From an uncultured Megasphaera sp. (GTDB lineage: Bacteria > Bacillota > Negativicutes > Veillonellales > Megasphaeraceae), in NCBI GenBank assembly GCA_900540735.1, contig UQHB01000006.1, forward strand, positions 32,508 through 96,507: a DNA stretch of 64,000 bases, in the 5' to 3' direction. Positions within the stretch are counted from its first letter, which is position 1. Every line of letters starts with the position of its first letter. The notes under the pieces were generated by a model that did not search any database, was not told where the DNA came from, and was given only the letters and a program-made list of their open reading frames with translations. Made by a program: the position numbers and the translations under genes. Below, one piece after another: positions 1 to 8,156 of the stretch.

Positions 1-47
1 ATCAATGGTTATTACGATAATAGAACGCAAATTAGGTATCCTAAGAT

Positions 48-97
48 AAAGAAAGAGTATGAATCCTAGAAATTTCCAGGATTCATGCTCTTTCTTT
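48..97 (-). terminator. Long hairpin at the end of the ATPase gene
   Basis: Two 20-nt arms (48-67 and 78-97) pair with one G-T mismatch around a 10-nt loop. The hairpin overlaps the last codons of the minus-strand ATPase remnant, so it most likely ends that transcript. No strong U tract follows on the minus strand. Bases 1-47 show nothing I can support. Confidence 0.5.
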
Positions 98-1318
98 ATA
101 CTTTTTCATACATATCTTGTTATGAAGCATATCCAGTCCTACGACATCAATAGCTGTTTCTTCTTTTTTAGAAGGCTTTGTGCCCCACCATTTACCGACA
201 CGTGTCACAAGGCAGGCAAATTTTCCCTCAATACCTTGTTGTAGCGTGTATTCTTGGCACATATCTTCAAAAACACTGCCCATGTAATCCAATAGATGCG
301 GTTGTACTAAGGTTTTAAAATATATGTCCCCTTTGTCCAACTCAATGATATCAATGCCATTTGGAATAAAGCGATACCAAAATTGGAACATGTGGTCTCC
401 TAGGATATAGCGAGTTTTTTTCTTATTTCCCTCATCTGTAATGGCATGAATCTTTTCAATAATGCCGGTTGATATCAAATTACGTAAGGCATGAGATACT
501 GTCGATTGTTCTAAATGAGTCACGTCGACAATATCTCGGAGCTTTTGTTTACCTGAAGCAACAGCATCTAAAATCGCATTGTATGAAGAAATATTCCTGA
601 ATTCTTGTACCAATAAGTTCGTTGGTTCTTCGTACATATACCCAGCTGTAGAAAAGAATAGGTCTATGAGATTTTGAGATCATGACTTTGTTTCATCAAA
701 TAAGGATAAATATTTTGCTATACCTCCGGTTACGCCATAGCAGATGGCTTTTTCCTCATAACTATAGTTAGGGATAAATTCAGCAGCTTCTTGGTAGCCA
801 AATGGTTTTACATGCATTTGTCCTGTCTGTCTGCCAAAGAGGGGACTCTTTTCGCTGAGCACTTCATTTTCCATAAAACTTACAGAAGAGCCGCAGAGAA
901 TTAAAAACATGTTACTGTAAAGCCATTCTGTATCAATGTATTTTTGTAAAATAGAAAGAAGGGCACTATCTTGTTCGGCTAAATAGGGAAACTCATCGAT
1001 GACGACAACGAGGCGTTCTTCTTTCGAAAGGGTTGTAAGAAAAGAGAGAAGCTGTTCTATTGATATAAAGGAAAGCCCTGAAAAGTAAGATGGTGCTACA
1101 CTTTCTAAGATACGGTTGCCAAAAAGCTCTATATTTCGTTGTAAACTGCTGCGAATGGCTGTATAGAATACGGCCTTTTTCCCTTCAATAAATTTTTGCA
1201 GTAATGTCGATTTACCCACACGACGACGGCCATACATGACGACCATTTGAAATCCGGTCGTATTATATAGATTTTGTAGAGCTGCAAGTTCTTTTTTTCT
1301 GCCAATAAATTGTCTCAT
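83..1318 (-). pseudogene. DUF234-type AAA ATPase, broken by an in-frame stop
   Basis: This is an ATP-binding protein of the COG1672 type: an N-terminal ATPase_2 domain plus a C-terminal winged helix and DUF234 nuclease-like region. The start of the first part reads MRQFIGRKKEL, with a Walker A motif (YGRRRVGKST) about 30 residues in and a Walker B-like VVVIDEFPY. The reading frame stops at a TGA at 680-682 (TCA TGA TCT). The same frame continues straight on for 14 codons to YMYEEPTNLL and then to 83, so one base change splits the gene. The far C-terminus is also short: after AIDVVGLD it lacks the E-x-K (GECKW) seen in the paralogue at 61.3 kb. The ATG at 1318 matches the paralogue's start, although the frame is open to 1384. 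No clear Shine-Dalgarno sequence is visible. The physiological role of this family is not established. A sequencing error at the TGA is possible. Confidence 0.8.
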
Positions 1319-1347
1319 CTTTATGCTCATAAAAATATATGAAATAA

Positions 1348-1390
1348 ATTTATATGAATTATATTTCAATGAATTACGATTCATATAAAT
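1348..1390 (-). promoter_or_regulatory. Inverted repeat over the ATPase promoter region
   Basis: A perfect 12-nt inverted repeat (atttatatgaat at 1348-1359, attcatataaat at 1379-1390) lies just upstream of the minus-strand ATPase start. A TATAAT-like minus-strand -10 at 1358-1363 sits at its inner edge. The layout suits an operator. Binding by the ATPase's own winged-helix domain is only a guess. The rest of 1391-1557 is AT-rich with no supported feature. Confidence 0.4.
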
Positions 1391-1557
1391 ATGATGACAG
1401 AAATGCTAGAATATGGCAATAATAGGATATCGTTCTAAAGCGTTGAATTACTCTTATAGTATGTTTGTCTATCCTGATGAAAAGAACAAGAAATGAAGAC
1501 GACTATTAATAAAAAACATAGAAATCCCTATTGCATATATATATATGGATATAATAA

Positions 1558-2377
1558 TTATACCTAGAAAAAGACGATATGGGTAGTGTTAATGATTCCT
1601 TATATGACCATGTCGAAGTCGATGCCCATGGTAATCCCATTCCTGGCTCAGGCACGCAAATGAAGTTTGTCGGCAAAAATCCTCGTGAATGCTTGGAAAA
1701 GCTGCTGAGCAAAAAGTATCAGAAATATCGCGATAATAACGTTCCCTTTGAAGTGCCATCAGATTATTATGACGGTGTTCAGCAAGAAATCGACAAGGAA
1801 ATCCAAAAAGCTATCGAAAACGAATTTCCCTGCTGCTGCAGTAACTACGATAGTAGATTCTAAAGATGCTATTTGGGATTACGTCAATGGTCGTATTGAT
1901 GGTACAGAATGTTTGAAACGAGTGGGAAAGAGCGGTGCCACTATCATAACGACGATGTCCTATGCTGTAGCTGGTAAAGCTTTGATTCCTATTCCTGTAG
2001 TCGGTGCCTTAATCGGCAGTATGGTTGGTTATACGCTAACGAGTAGTATTTATAGTAGCTTAATGAATCAATTAGAAGCTACAAAGCGTGCTAAAGCAGA
2101 ACAAAAACGCATTGAAGCAGAATGCCAAGAAGCAATCAAAGACATGAGAGCGTACCGTCAAGAAATTGAACGTATTACGCGCGATTATTTGGCAGATTAC
2201 CAGTCGACATTTGATAGGGCTTTTGCAGATATTAACCAAGCACTGCAGCTTGGCGATGCAGCTGGCTTTATTGGGGGCGTAAATCAAATTACGAGAAAAC
2301 TCGGTGGTAAGCCCCAGTTTGAAACAGTCGAAGAATCGAATCATATGATTCTTAATCATATTCTCTTAGAGTTGTAA
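1558..2377 (+). pseudogene. Broken unknown protein with hydrophobic hairpin
   Basis: Two pieces lie in different frames. The first (from about 1579 to 1863) is hydrophilic and contains PIPGSGTQMKFVGKNP and a Lys/Glu-rich helix. The second, open from about 1830 to 2377, starts near VDSKDAIWDYVNGR. It then has a Gly/Ala-rich hydrophobic stretch (YAVAGKALIPIPVVGALIGS) and a Lys/Glu-rich helical tail ending NHMILNHILLEL. The frames meet around 1828-1860, which could be a plain frameshift or the scar of an internal deletion. An in-frame stop at 1555-1557 and no good Shine-Dalgarno sequence suggest the 5' end is also lost. It precedes a small glycine-rich gene, and I have an unverified impression that the pair is a recurring Firmicutes module. 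Function unknown. Confidence 0.55.
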
Positions 2378-2401
2378 ATGTTTTGAAAGGAGTAGATGAA
2401 T

Positions 2402-2630
2402 ATGCCAATTCCGTTTATTTTAGGTGCTATTGCTGTAGGTGCTGGTCTTGTTGGGGCCAAGAAAGCTATTGATGCTAGTGATAAGAATAGCGATGACTGC
2501 ATCTCTGGCCTTAGCTCTTAAAAAGGTAGTAGATACGCCGATTTTAACAAAAGATGGCAATGTAACGAAACATTCTCTGAAAGTGTATCGGGGAATAACA
2601 GCTAGTATACAGAAGGCTTCTAAAGGCTAA
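2402..2630 (+). pseudogene. Small glycine-rich membrane protein, broken
   Basis: An ATG at 2402 follows a good Shine-Dalgarno sequence (AAAGGAG) and opens a 39-residue frame to 2521. It begins MPIPFILGAIAVGAGLVGAK, one hydrophobic glycine-rich segment, and ends SDDCISGLSS. A second frame runs to 2630 with LALKKVVDTPILTKDGNVTK and a basic tail. The two read like the head and tail of one gene whose middle was lost with a frame change. The 39-residue head could still be made as a one-helix membrane peptide. Function unknown; partner of the preceding gene. Confidence 0.5.
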
Positions 2631-2632
2631 CT

Positions 2633-2807
2633 ATGAATTTTCCCTATATTGAATGCGGCTTATGCTGTCGTCTTAGTGGCAATATACCGCAGTAAAGACG
2701 AGTACATCTATAAGAATCTGCAAATCTGCTACGACCTCAACAAAGCCGCTAGTAACATCGGCAACATGCAGAAAATAGAAAAGCTCATGAAACAACTCGA
2801 TATGTAA
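2633..2807 (+). pseudogene. YkgJ-type Cys-cluster protein, middle deleted
   Basis: The head (2633-2695) reads MNFPYIECGLCCRLSGNIPQ then stop, matching the start of YkgJ-family zinc/iron-chelating proteins with the C-G-L-C-C motif. Directly overlapping it in another frame, from 2691 to 2807, is SKDEYIYKNLQICYDLNKAA and a tail ending MKQLDM. That matches the C-terminal helix of the same family. The middle with the remaining cysteines is missing, so this is an internal deletion of roughly half the gene. It cannot bind metal as the intact family does. The family assignment is from remembered family sequence. Confidence 0.65.
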
Positions 2808-2810
2808 GAA

Positions 2811-2843
2811 AAATGCCGTCAACGGTCTATGTTGACGGCATTT
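2811..2843. terminator. Bidirectional terminator
   Basis: A perfect 13-bp stem (aaatgccgtcaac with gttgacggcattt) encloses a 7-nt loop between two convergent units. A short T run lies on each side, so it can serve both the plus-strand remnants and the minus-strand reductase gene. Confidence 0.8.
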
Positions 2844-2893
2844 GTTATCTCTTCAGTATCTTGGTTATAAATGAAAGTTCCTGAGGTGCTTTC

Positions 2894-4450
2894 TTACGCG
2901 TCGTATTTTTTCACAAGAGCAAGGAAATCTTCTGTATGTTGCGGATACCATACGGTGAAATCTTCATCTGCTGCATTCAGAATACCTGCTAATTCTTTGA
3001 GAAAATCAGGAATCTGTGCTTCTGTGAGAGTGCCTGCAGTATCAGCGAGGCTTTCTTTCGTTGCTGTATAGTCACCGCCAACGTAGAGCGTAAAGGCTGG
3101 TTCCATTTTACCGTCTACTTTTTTAGCAGCACCGCGGAAGCCAATGGCACTGATTTGCTGAACTGCACACGACGATGGGCAGCCAGACAAGTGGAGCTGT
3201 GGCAAGTGTGTCGTATCGACACTGTCTTTCCGGAAGTCTTCAATGGTCCGAATGAGGAGGCCGTGGGAGTCACGGATACCGTGCTGACAGATAGCAGCAC
3301 CGATACAGGAGACAGACGATTCGAACGTGTTTTTAGCCGTATCGTTGGCTGTGATTGCAGCGACTTTTTCTGCTTCTGCTGCCGTGAGGTTGACTGCATA
3401 GAGGGTTTCATCGGAATTGAGGCGGATTTCTGCACCATCTACGTCTTTGAGGTAGGTCAGGAGCTCTAAGAAGACATCTTTCTTGGCTGTGCCAGCGAGA
3501 GGATGATAGGACACATAATAGAGGCCTGTCTGTTTTTGCGTGTGAATGCGTGGGTTCGTCGGGGTCACATCGACAGGGCCGGTCTTTGCAATAGTCGTAT
3601 CCATCGGCGTAAAGGACAGGTCTTGTTTTTTCGATTCAGCCAAAAATTCTTGGAAAATCTTGGCAAATTCTTCAGCCCCTAAGTTCGTCGCAATGAAACG
3701 GGACCGGTTTTTACCACGGTTTTTATAATCGCCGTATTTCATGAACAGTTGTGGGAACGCATCGATGTAGTAGAGAATATCTGTAGGAGCTACATCTGTG
3801 CCGACTTTGACACCGAGCTGTGGGTTCGCTGCACCGAGTCCGCCAGCTGCATAGACATCGAACGTGCCGTTTGGTTTTGCTAAGAAGCCCAGGTCTTTAA
3901 AGGTTGCGTGGCCTTCGTTATCTGTGCCGTTAGAGATGCCGATTTTATATTTCCGCGGCAAGTGGAGCTTCGGAATGAGGGAGATAGCGAAAGCCGACGC
4001 AGCGTACACATAGGGCGTAATGTCGAAGTATTCCTTCGGGTCAATACCGCGGAGTGGGCTTGCTGTGACGTTACGAGGATTGTCGCCACCACCGCCAATA
4101 CAGTAAATGCCATTGTTAAAAGCTTCTTGGTAGAGGCTGAGGATAGTTTCGCCAGACAGGCCATGGAGCTGAATGGCTTCGCCTGTCGTAAAGTGAATGA
4201 TTTTGACATCGTGTTTCTGGATTTCATTCAGTAAAAACTGCATGTGTTTGTGGTTAATAGTTCCACCTGGGAAGCGCAGGCGAATCATGCCGCTTTTGCC
4301 GCCTCGTTCGGCGTAGCTGCCAAATTTACCGGAAATCCCTTTGTATTGGTTGGCCGGGAGTTCGCCCTTAAAGAAGGCGTGCAAGGCCTTTTCAAAGTCA
4401 GGATATAAGGTTTGAATGGATTCTTTCGTTTCATTAGAAATAGAAATCAT
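2894..4450 (-). CDS. Siroheme/4Fe-4S nitrite or sulfite reductase
   Basis: Cytoplasmic six-electron reductase of the nitrite/sulfite reductase (ferredoxin-type) family, reducing nitrite to ammonia or sulfite to sulfide. At 518 residues it has the usual two half-repeats. The siroheme/Fe4S4 ligands are complete: C382, C388 (CIGAAICQHG) and C424, C428 (SGCPSSCA). A basic FPGGTINHKHM segment near residue 60 fits substrate-pocket residues. Shine-Dalgarno AGAGGTG precedes the ATG. It lies just downstream of metNIQ on the same strand but 138 bp away with its own extended -10, so it is probably separate from the riboswitch. Sulfur assimilation would fit the neighbours, but sequence alone does not decide between nitrite and sulfite. 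Confidence 0.88.
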   Translation of the reverse strand: MISISNETKESIQTLYPDFEKALHAFFKGELPANQYKGISGKFGSYAERGGKSGMIRLRFPGGTINHKHMQFLLNEIQKHDVKIIHFTTGEAIQLHGLSGETILSLYQEAFNNGIYCIGGGGDNPRNVTASPLRGIDPKEYFDITPYVYAASAFAISLIPKLHLPRKYKIGISNGTDNEGHATFKDLGFLAKPNGTFDVYAAGGLGAANPQLGVKVGTDVAPTDILYYIDAFPQLFMKYGDYKNRGKNRSRFIATNLGAEEFAKIFQEFLAESKKQDLSFTPMDTTIAKTGPVDVTPTNPRIHTQKQTGLYYVSYHPLAGTAKKDVFLELLTYLKDVDGAEIRLNSDETLYAVNLTAAEAEKVAAITANDTAKNTFESSVSCIGAAICQHGIRDSHGLLIRTIEDFRKDSVDTTHLPQLHLSGCPSSCAVQQISAIGFRGAAKKVDGKMEPAFTLYVGGDYTATKESLADTAGTLTEAQIPDFLKELAGILNAADEDFTVWYPQHTEDFLALVKKYDA

Positions 4451-4473
4451 AAGGCACCTCTTTTATCAAATAT

Positions 4474-4495
4474 AGACATTGTCTTTAGTATACCA
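4474..4495 (-). promoter_or_regulatory. Extended -10 promoter and small palindrome for the reductase
   Basis: On the minus strand TGGTATACT (4487-4495) is an extended -10 box. Just downstream is the palindrome AGACAATGTCT (4474-4484), in a position where a repressor could block initiation. No convincing -35 is visible. Confidence 0.4.
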
Positions 4496-4588
4496 AAATT
4501 TTCAGGAAAATATAAGAAAAAAGATCCCATTACCTTAATTGTAACGGAATTCTTTCCTTTTTATTGCAATATACTATCCTTATTCCGT

Positions 4589-5422
4589 TTAGAATGCAGG
4601 AATTAAAGCACCTTTATAATGTTCTTCAATGTATTGTTTAATAACGTCAGATTGGTAAATTTCGACGATTTTCTTGTATGTTGGGTTATCTTGGTCGTCT
4701 TTGTTGACGGCAATGATGTTAGCATACGGCGTATCTTTGTCTTCGCGGAGAATAGCGTCTTTCACTGGATCCATTTTAGCTTCCATTGCATAGTTCGTAT
4801 TGACAGCAGCGAAGGTTACGTCATCGAGGGAACGAGGAATCTGAGCAGCTTCGAGTTCCTGAATTTTCAGGTTCTTCGGATTTTCTGTAATGTCTGTTAC
4901 AGTCGGATATTTAACGCCATCTTTAATCTTGATGAGGCCTGCTTTTTGTAATAACAAGAGGCCACGAGCACCGTTGGTCGGGTCGTTCGGTACAGCTACA
5001 GTATCGCCGTCTTTAACTTCGTCAAGGCTTTTAATTTTGTGCGAATAAAGACCCATAGGCGCAACGATGGTCGTGCCTATGGAGGTAATGTTCAAACCTT
5101 TTTCGTTAACGAGGTTGTCTAAGTACGGTTTGTGCTGGTACGAGTTCATGTCGATTTCTTTATTCGAAAGGGCAACGTCCGGCGTTACATAATCAGAAAA
5201 TTCCATTAATTTAATCGTAATGCCTTGTTTAGCAGCTTCTTTCTTGACTTGTTCAGCAATGTCTGCTTGTACGCCCGGTGTTACGCCGAGAGTAACTTCT
5301 TTCTTTTCTTGCGATGCACTATCGGATTTAGCATTATCTGTAGAAGAACCGCAGCCAGCTGCAACGACAGTCATGGCAAGCAAAGCTGTAATAGCCAAGG
5401 CTTTTTTAATGAATGAATTCAT
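4589..5422 (-). CDS. metQ: Methionine ABC transporter substrate-binding lipoprotein
   Basis: Binds methionine outside the membrane and hands it to MetNI. The 277-residue protein begins with a lipoprotein signal: basic start, hydrophobic core, and lipobox VAAGC with the lipidated cysteine at 24. NlpA/MetQ family motifs follow: VTLGVTPGVQADI, MNSYQHKPYL, and VPNDPTNGARGLLLLQKAGL in the ligand cleft. It is the last gene of the metN-metI-metQ unit and starts 12 bp after metI. The whole operon lies behind the SAM-I riboswitch, so it should be expressed when SAM is low. Confidence 0.95.
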   Translation of the reverse strand: MNSFIKKALAITALLAMTVVAAGCGSSTDNAKSDSASQEKKEVTLGVTPGVQADIAEQVKKEAAKQGITIKLMEFSDYVTPDVALSNKEIDMNSYQHKPYLDNLVNEKGLNITSIGTTIVAPMGLYSHKIKSLDEVKDGDTVAVPNDPTNGARGLLLLQKAGLIKIKDGVKYPTVTDITENPKNLKIQELEAAQIPRSLDDVTFAAVNTNYAMEAKMDPVKDAILREDKDTPYANIIAVNKDDQDNPTYKKIVEIYQSDVIKQYIEEHYKGALIPAF

Positions 5423-5434
5423 AGTAACAACTCC

Positions 5435-6088
5435 TTATCTTTTGTTTTTCTTCTTAGAAATAAAATCACCAAGATACTGAATTAAGTTGACACCTATAAT
5501 GAGGACGACAATGGTAGCGAGCATAACGTCTGCACGGAACCGCTGGTAGCCGTAGCGGATAGCAATATCCCCAAGGCCGCCGCCGCCAATGGCACCAGCC
5601 ATAGCCGATGCACCGATGAGGTTGACGACAAGGACTGTGATGTTGTTAATAATCGTCGGCAGTGCTTCAGGAATAAGGACTTTCCAAATGATTTGGAACG
5701 GTGTTGCGCCCATTGATTCGGCTGCTTTGACGAGGCCGAAGTCGACATCGCGGATGGATGTTTCAACGAGACGGCTGACGAAGGGGATAGCAATAATCGT
5801 CAGTGGAACGCAAGCGGCTGTCGTGCCGATAGATGTACCGGCAATGAGACGAGTCAGCGGAATAATAGCAACCATCAAAATGATGAACGGTACAGAACGA
5901 ATGATGTTGACGATGGTACCTAAGACTTGATGTATGAAACGGTTTTCCAAAATATGGCCTTTGCTCGTCGTCACGAGGGTCACGCCAAGAGGAATACCGA
6001 TGATGGCACCAATGACAGTGGAGACAACGACCATGAAGAGCGTTTCTTCAATGCCAGTGACCATTAACTTAATGATTTCCGGGGACAT
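5435..6088 (-). CDS. metI: Methionine ABC transporter permease
   Basis: Membrane subunit of the methionine importer. 217 residues with about five hydrophobic segments. The ABC-permease EAA loop is visible around residues 120-145 (AAESMGATPFQIIWKVLIPEA). It overlaps the end of metN by 20 nt, so translation is likely coupled. Length and order are typical for metI. Confidence 0.94.
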   Translation of the reverse strand: MSPEIIKLMVTGIEETLFMVVVSTVIGAIIGIPLGVTLVTTSKGHILENRFIHQVLGTIVNIIRSVPFIILMVAIIPLTRLIAGTSIGTTAACVPLTIIAIPFVSRLVETSIRDVDFGLVKAAESMGATPFQIIWKVLIPEALPTIINNITVLVVNLIGASAMAGAIGGGGLGDIAIRYGYQRFRADVMLATIVVLIIGVNLIQYLGDFISKKKNKR

Positions 6089-7112
6089 AACCTAAAACCT
6101 CACTTTCTACAGGTAATGTTTTAATATAGGAAAAGGCTTTCGCCTGGATTTCCATATCGCCCATAATGACGATGACTAAGTAGCCAAAGGGTTCGTCCTG
6201 GATGTAATCTATATTCCCGTAAAGGACGTTGACGCTCGTGTTAAATTTACGGACAATAGCCGAGACGAACGGATCATTCGTCGTTTCCCCTTTGAAGCGG
6301 AGGCGGACGAGCATATCCCGGTCTGGTGCAGGCTGGTCAGAGACACCGAGGTTACGAATGCCTTCAGGCAATTCCATGTTAATAATGGAGCGGACGAATT
6401 CTTTCATCGTCTGGGACTGCGGATTCGTAAAGATATCGACGACGCGGCCTTGTTCTTTAATGACGCCTCCTTCGATAACGGCTACGCGGTTGCAAATGTC
6501 TTTGACAACGGCCATTTCGTGCGTAATGATGATGATGGTAATGTGCAGGCGTTCGTTAATGTCTTTTAACAAAGAGAGAATCGATTGGGTCGTCTGTGGA
6601 TCTAGGGCCGATGTAGCTTCGTCGCAGAGGAGAATCTTCGGGTCACTAGCAAGAGCCCGAGCAATGCCGACACGCTGTTTCTGGCCGCCAGAGAGCTGGG
6701 ACGGATAGTTGCTTTGCCGGTCTGTAAGGCCGACGAGTTCGAGTAAAGATTCGACTTTCCGCTGAATCACGTCTTTCGGCGTATTGACTAATTCCAAGGG
6801 GAAGGCAATGTTATCAAAGACTGTACGAGACGATAATAAATTGAAGTGCTGGAAAATCATGCCAATGTTTTTCCGTTCTGCTCGTAATTGTGTATCAGAC
6901 AAGGTCATCATGTCTTGGTCATCAATGAGGACTTTACCAGATGTAGGCCGTTCGAGCATGTTAATGCAGCGGACCAGCGTCGATTTACCGGCACCGCTCT
7001 TGCCAATAATACCAAAAATTTCGCCGTCGTTAATGGTCAAGTCTACACCGTTTAAGGCATGGACGAGATTTTTACCGCCGTAGGTTTTGGTAATATTTTC
7101 CAACTTAATCAC
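6069..7112 (-). CDS. metN: Methionine ABC transporter ATP-binding protein
   Basis: ATPase that drives methionine import. Walker A GKSGAGKST, signature LSGGQKQRVGIARAL, Walker B ILLCDEATSALD and the H-loop (IIIITHEMAVV) are all present. A C-terminal NIL domain (about residues 265-345), which senses methionine in this family, ends GYVPGNH. The start is taken as GTG at 7112 (VIKLENITKTYGG) because ATAGGAG lies 8 nt upstream. The frame is open further, to 7199, but that part is the riboswitch terminator and leader. First gene of metNIQ. Confidence 0.94.
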   Translation of the reverse strand: MIKLENITKTYGGKNLVHALNGVDLTINDGEIFGIIGKSGAGKSTLVRCINMLERPTSGKVLIDDQDMMTLSDTQLRAERKNIGMIFQHFNLLSSRTVFDNIAFPLELVNTPKDVIQRKVESLLELVGLTDRQSNYPSQLSGGQKQRVGIARALASDPKILLCDEATSALDPQTTQSILSLLKDINERLHITIIIITHEMAVVKDICNRVAVIEGGVIKEQGRVVDIFTNPQSQTMKEFVRSIINMELPEGIRNLGVSDQPAPDRDMLVRLRFKGETTNDPFVSAIVRKFNTSVNVLYGNIDYIQDEPFGYLVIVIMGDMEIQAKAFSYIKTLPVESEVLGYVPGNH

Positions 7113-7153
7113 AGTATCAACTCCTATAATAACGGTATACAAGATTAGAAACA

Positions 7154-7180
7154 ACAAAAAAGCCGTCACAACGGACGGCA
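7154..7180 (-). terminator. Riboswitch expression-platform terminator for metNIQ
   Basis: On the minus strand GCCGTC and GACGGC form a short stem (7162-7167 with 7174-7179), followed by six U. It lies between the SAM-I aptamer and the metN start, where it would stop transcription when SAM is bound. Confidence 0.85.
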
Positions 7181-7197
7181 TGAAAACTAATACGCTC

Positions 7198-7296
7198 ACT
7201 CATCTGCCGGATATCTCCGTTGGAATTGGCACCTTCCCGTCATTGGGGGTTGCCGCAGCGTCATAGGGCCAGTCCCTCAGCTGCTCTCGATGAAAA
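7198..7296 (-). promoter_or_regulatory. SAM-I (S-box) riboswitch of metNIQ
   Basis: The minus strand carries the S-box core in order: P1 strand with TCATCGAGAGCAG, GAGGGACTGGCCCTATGA, the GCGGCAACC core, GGTGCCAATTCCAAC, and the closing P1 strand (GATGA). These are the conserved elements that bind S-adenosylmethionine. With the terminator behind it, this should be an OFF switch for methionine import when SAM is high. Confidence 0.95.
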
Positions 7297-7314
7297 TCTT
7301 TTGTTGTTTACGTT

Positions 7315-7343
7315 ATAGTAGCACGATGAAGAATAATTGTCAA
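7315..7343 (-). promoter_or_regulatory. Promoter of the metNIQ operon
   Basis: Minus strand: -35 TTGACA (7338-7343), a 17-nt spacer and -10 TACTAT (7315-7320). The start point would fall a few bases before the riboswitch aptamer. Confidence 0.85.
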
Positions 7344-7386
7344 TATAAAAGGGCTTGTACTTGCATATATATTTTTGCTTTTTATA

Positions 7387-7395
7387 TGGTATAAT
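7387..7395 (+). promoter_or_regulatory. Extended -10 promoter of trmK
   Basis: TGGTATAAT is an extended -10 box 33 nt before the trmK start. There is no clear -35, as expected for extended -10 promoters. The same TGGTATAAT precedes thrC and def in this window. Confidence 0.55.
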
Positions 7396-7427
7396 AAAGC
7401 AGACATAAACGAGAAGGATGTGTATAT

Positions 7428-8156
7428 ATGAAATTGACGAAGCGTCTTGCCGCAGCAGCGAGCTTCATTCCTGCAGGCAAAGCCTTTGCAGACATTGGCA
7501 CGGACCACGGCTATATTCCGGTCTACATGTGCAGTGAAGGGGGCGCACCGCAGGCGATTGCCGCCGATATTGGCGAAGGGCCGTTGCTGGCGGCAAAGAG
7601 CCATGTTGAAAGTGCCGACCTTGGTACGGCTATTGAATGCCGCCTTGGTGATGGCCTGACGTGTCTGCAGCCCGGCGAAGTCGCAGGAGCGGTTATTTGC
7701 GGTATGGGCGGCCCTCTTATGGTGCAGATTTTAAAAGCTGCGCCGACGGTCTGGCAAGAGATGGAGTTCCTCGTCTTGCAGCCCCAAAGTGACAGTGCGG
7801 CTTTACGGCAATTCCTGTACGACCACGGGTGGCATCTCGATAGGGAAACACTCGTCGTCGATGACGGCAGGCTCTATGAAATCATGCGCGCCGTGCCGGG
7901 AAAAGAGGTTCCCTTAGCACCGTGGCAGTACGCCATTGGCCCGCTCAACTGGGCCCAGCAAGAGCCATTACTAGTACGTAAAATAGGAAGTCTCATCGAA
8001 AAAAATGAGCATATCATCAAGGGCCTGCAAAAAAGTGCGACCGACAAATCGGCTCTCATTACGCAATTACAAGAAGAAAATCAAGCTTGGAGGGATAGAA
8101 TATGGCAGTTACAGTCGGAGACGCAGTACAAGTGCTCACGCAATGGGCACCATTAG
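7428..8156 (+). CDS. trmK: tRNA (adenine22-N1)-methyltransferase
   Basis: SAM-dependent enzyme that methylates A22 of tRNA. The SAM-binding Rossmann motif is ADIGTDHGYIPVYM (residues 21-34). The family motif CGMGG follows at 91-95, then LVLQPQSD near 116-122. At 242 residues it has normal length, including the C-terminal coiled coil. Shine-Dalgarno GAAGGA precedes the ATG. Its last 55 nt overlap the following Nif3-family gene in a different frame. The trmK-nif3 pairing is common in Firmicutes. Confidence 0.9.
   Translation: MKLTKRLAAAASFIPAGKAFADIGTDHGYIPVYMCSEGGAPQAIAADIGEGPLLAAKSHVESADLGTAIECRLGDGLTCLQPGEVAGAVICGMGGPLMVQILKAAPTVWQEMEFLVLQPQSDSAALRQFLYDHGWHLDRETLVVDDGRLYEIMRAVPGKEVPLAPWQYAIGPLNWAQQEPLLVRKIGSLIEKNEHIIKGLQKSATDKSALITQLQEENQAWRDRIWQLQSETQYKCSRNGHH

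Noticed and set aside
59..244. Plus-strand open frame inside the first ATPase
   Set aside because: It is a shadow of the minus-strand gene and overlaps the terminator hairpin.
7113..7199. N-terminal extension of metN with a hydrophobic segment
   Set aside because: This stretch is the riboswitch terminator and leader. A GTG with a good ribosome site at 7112 is the better start.
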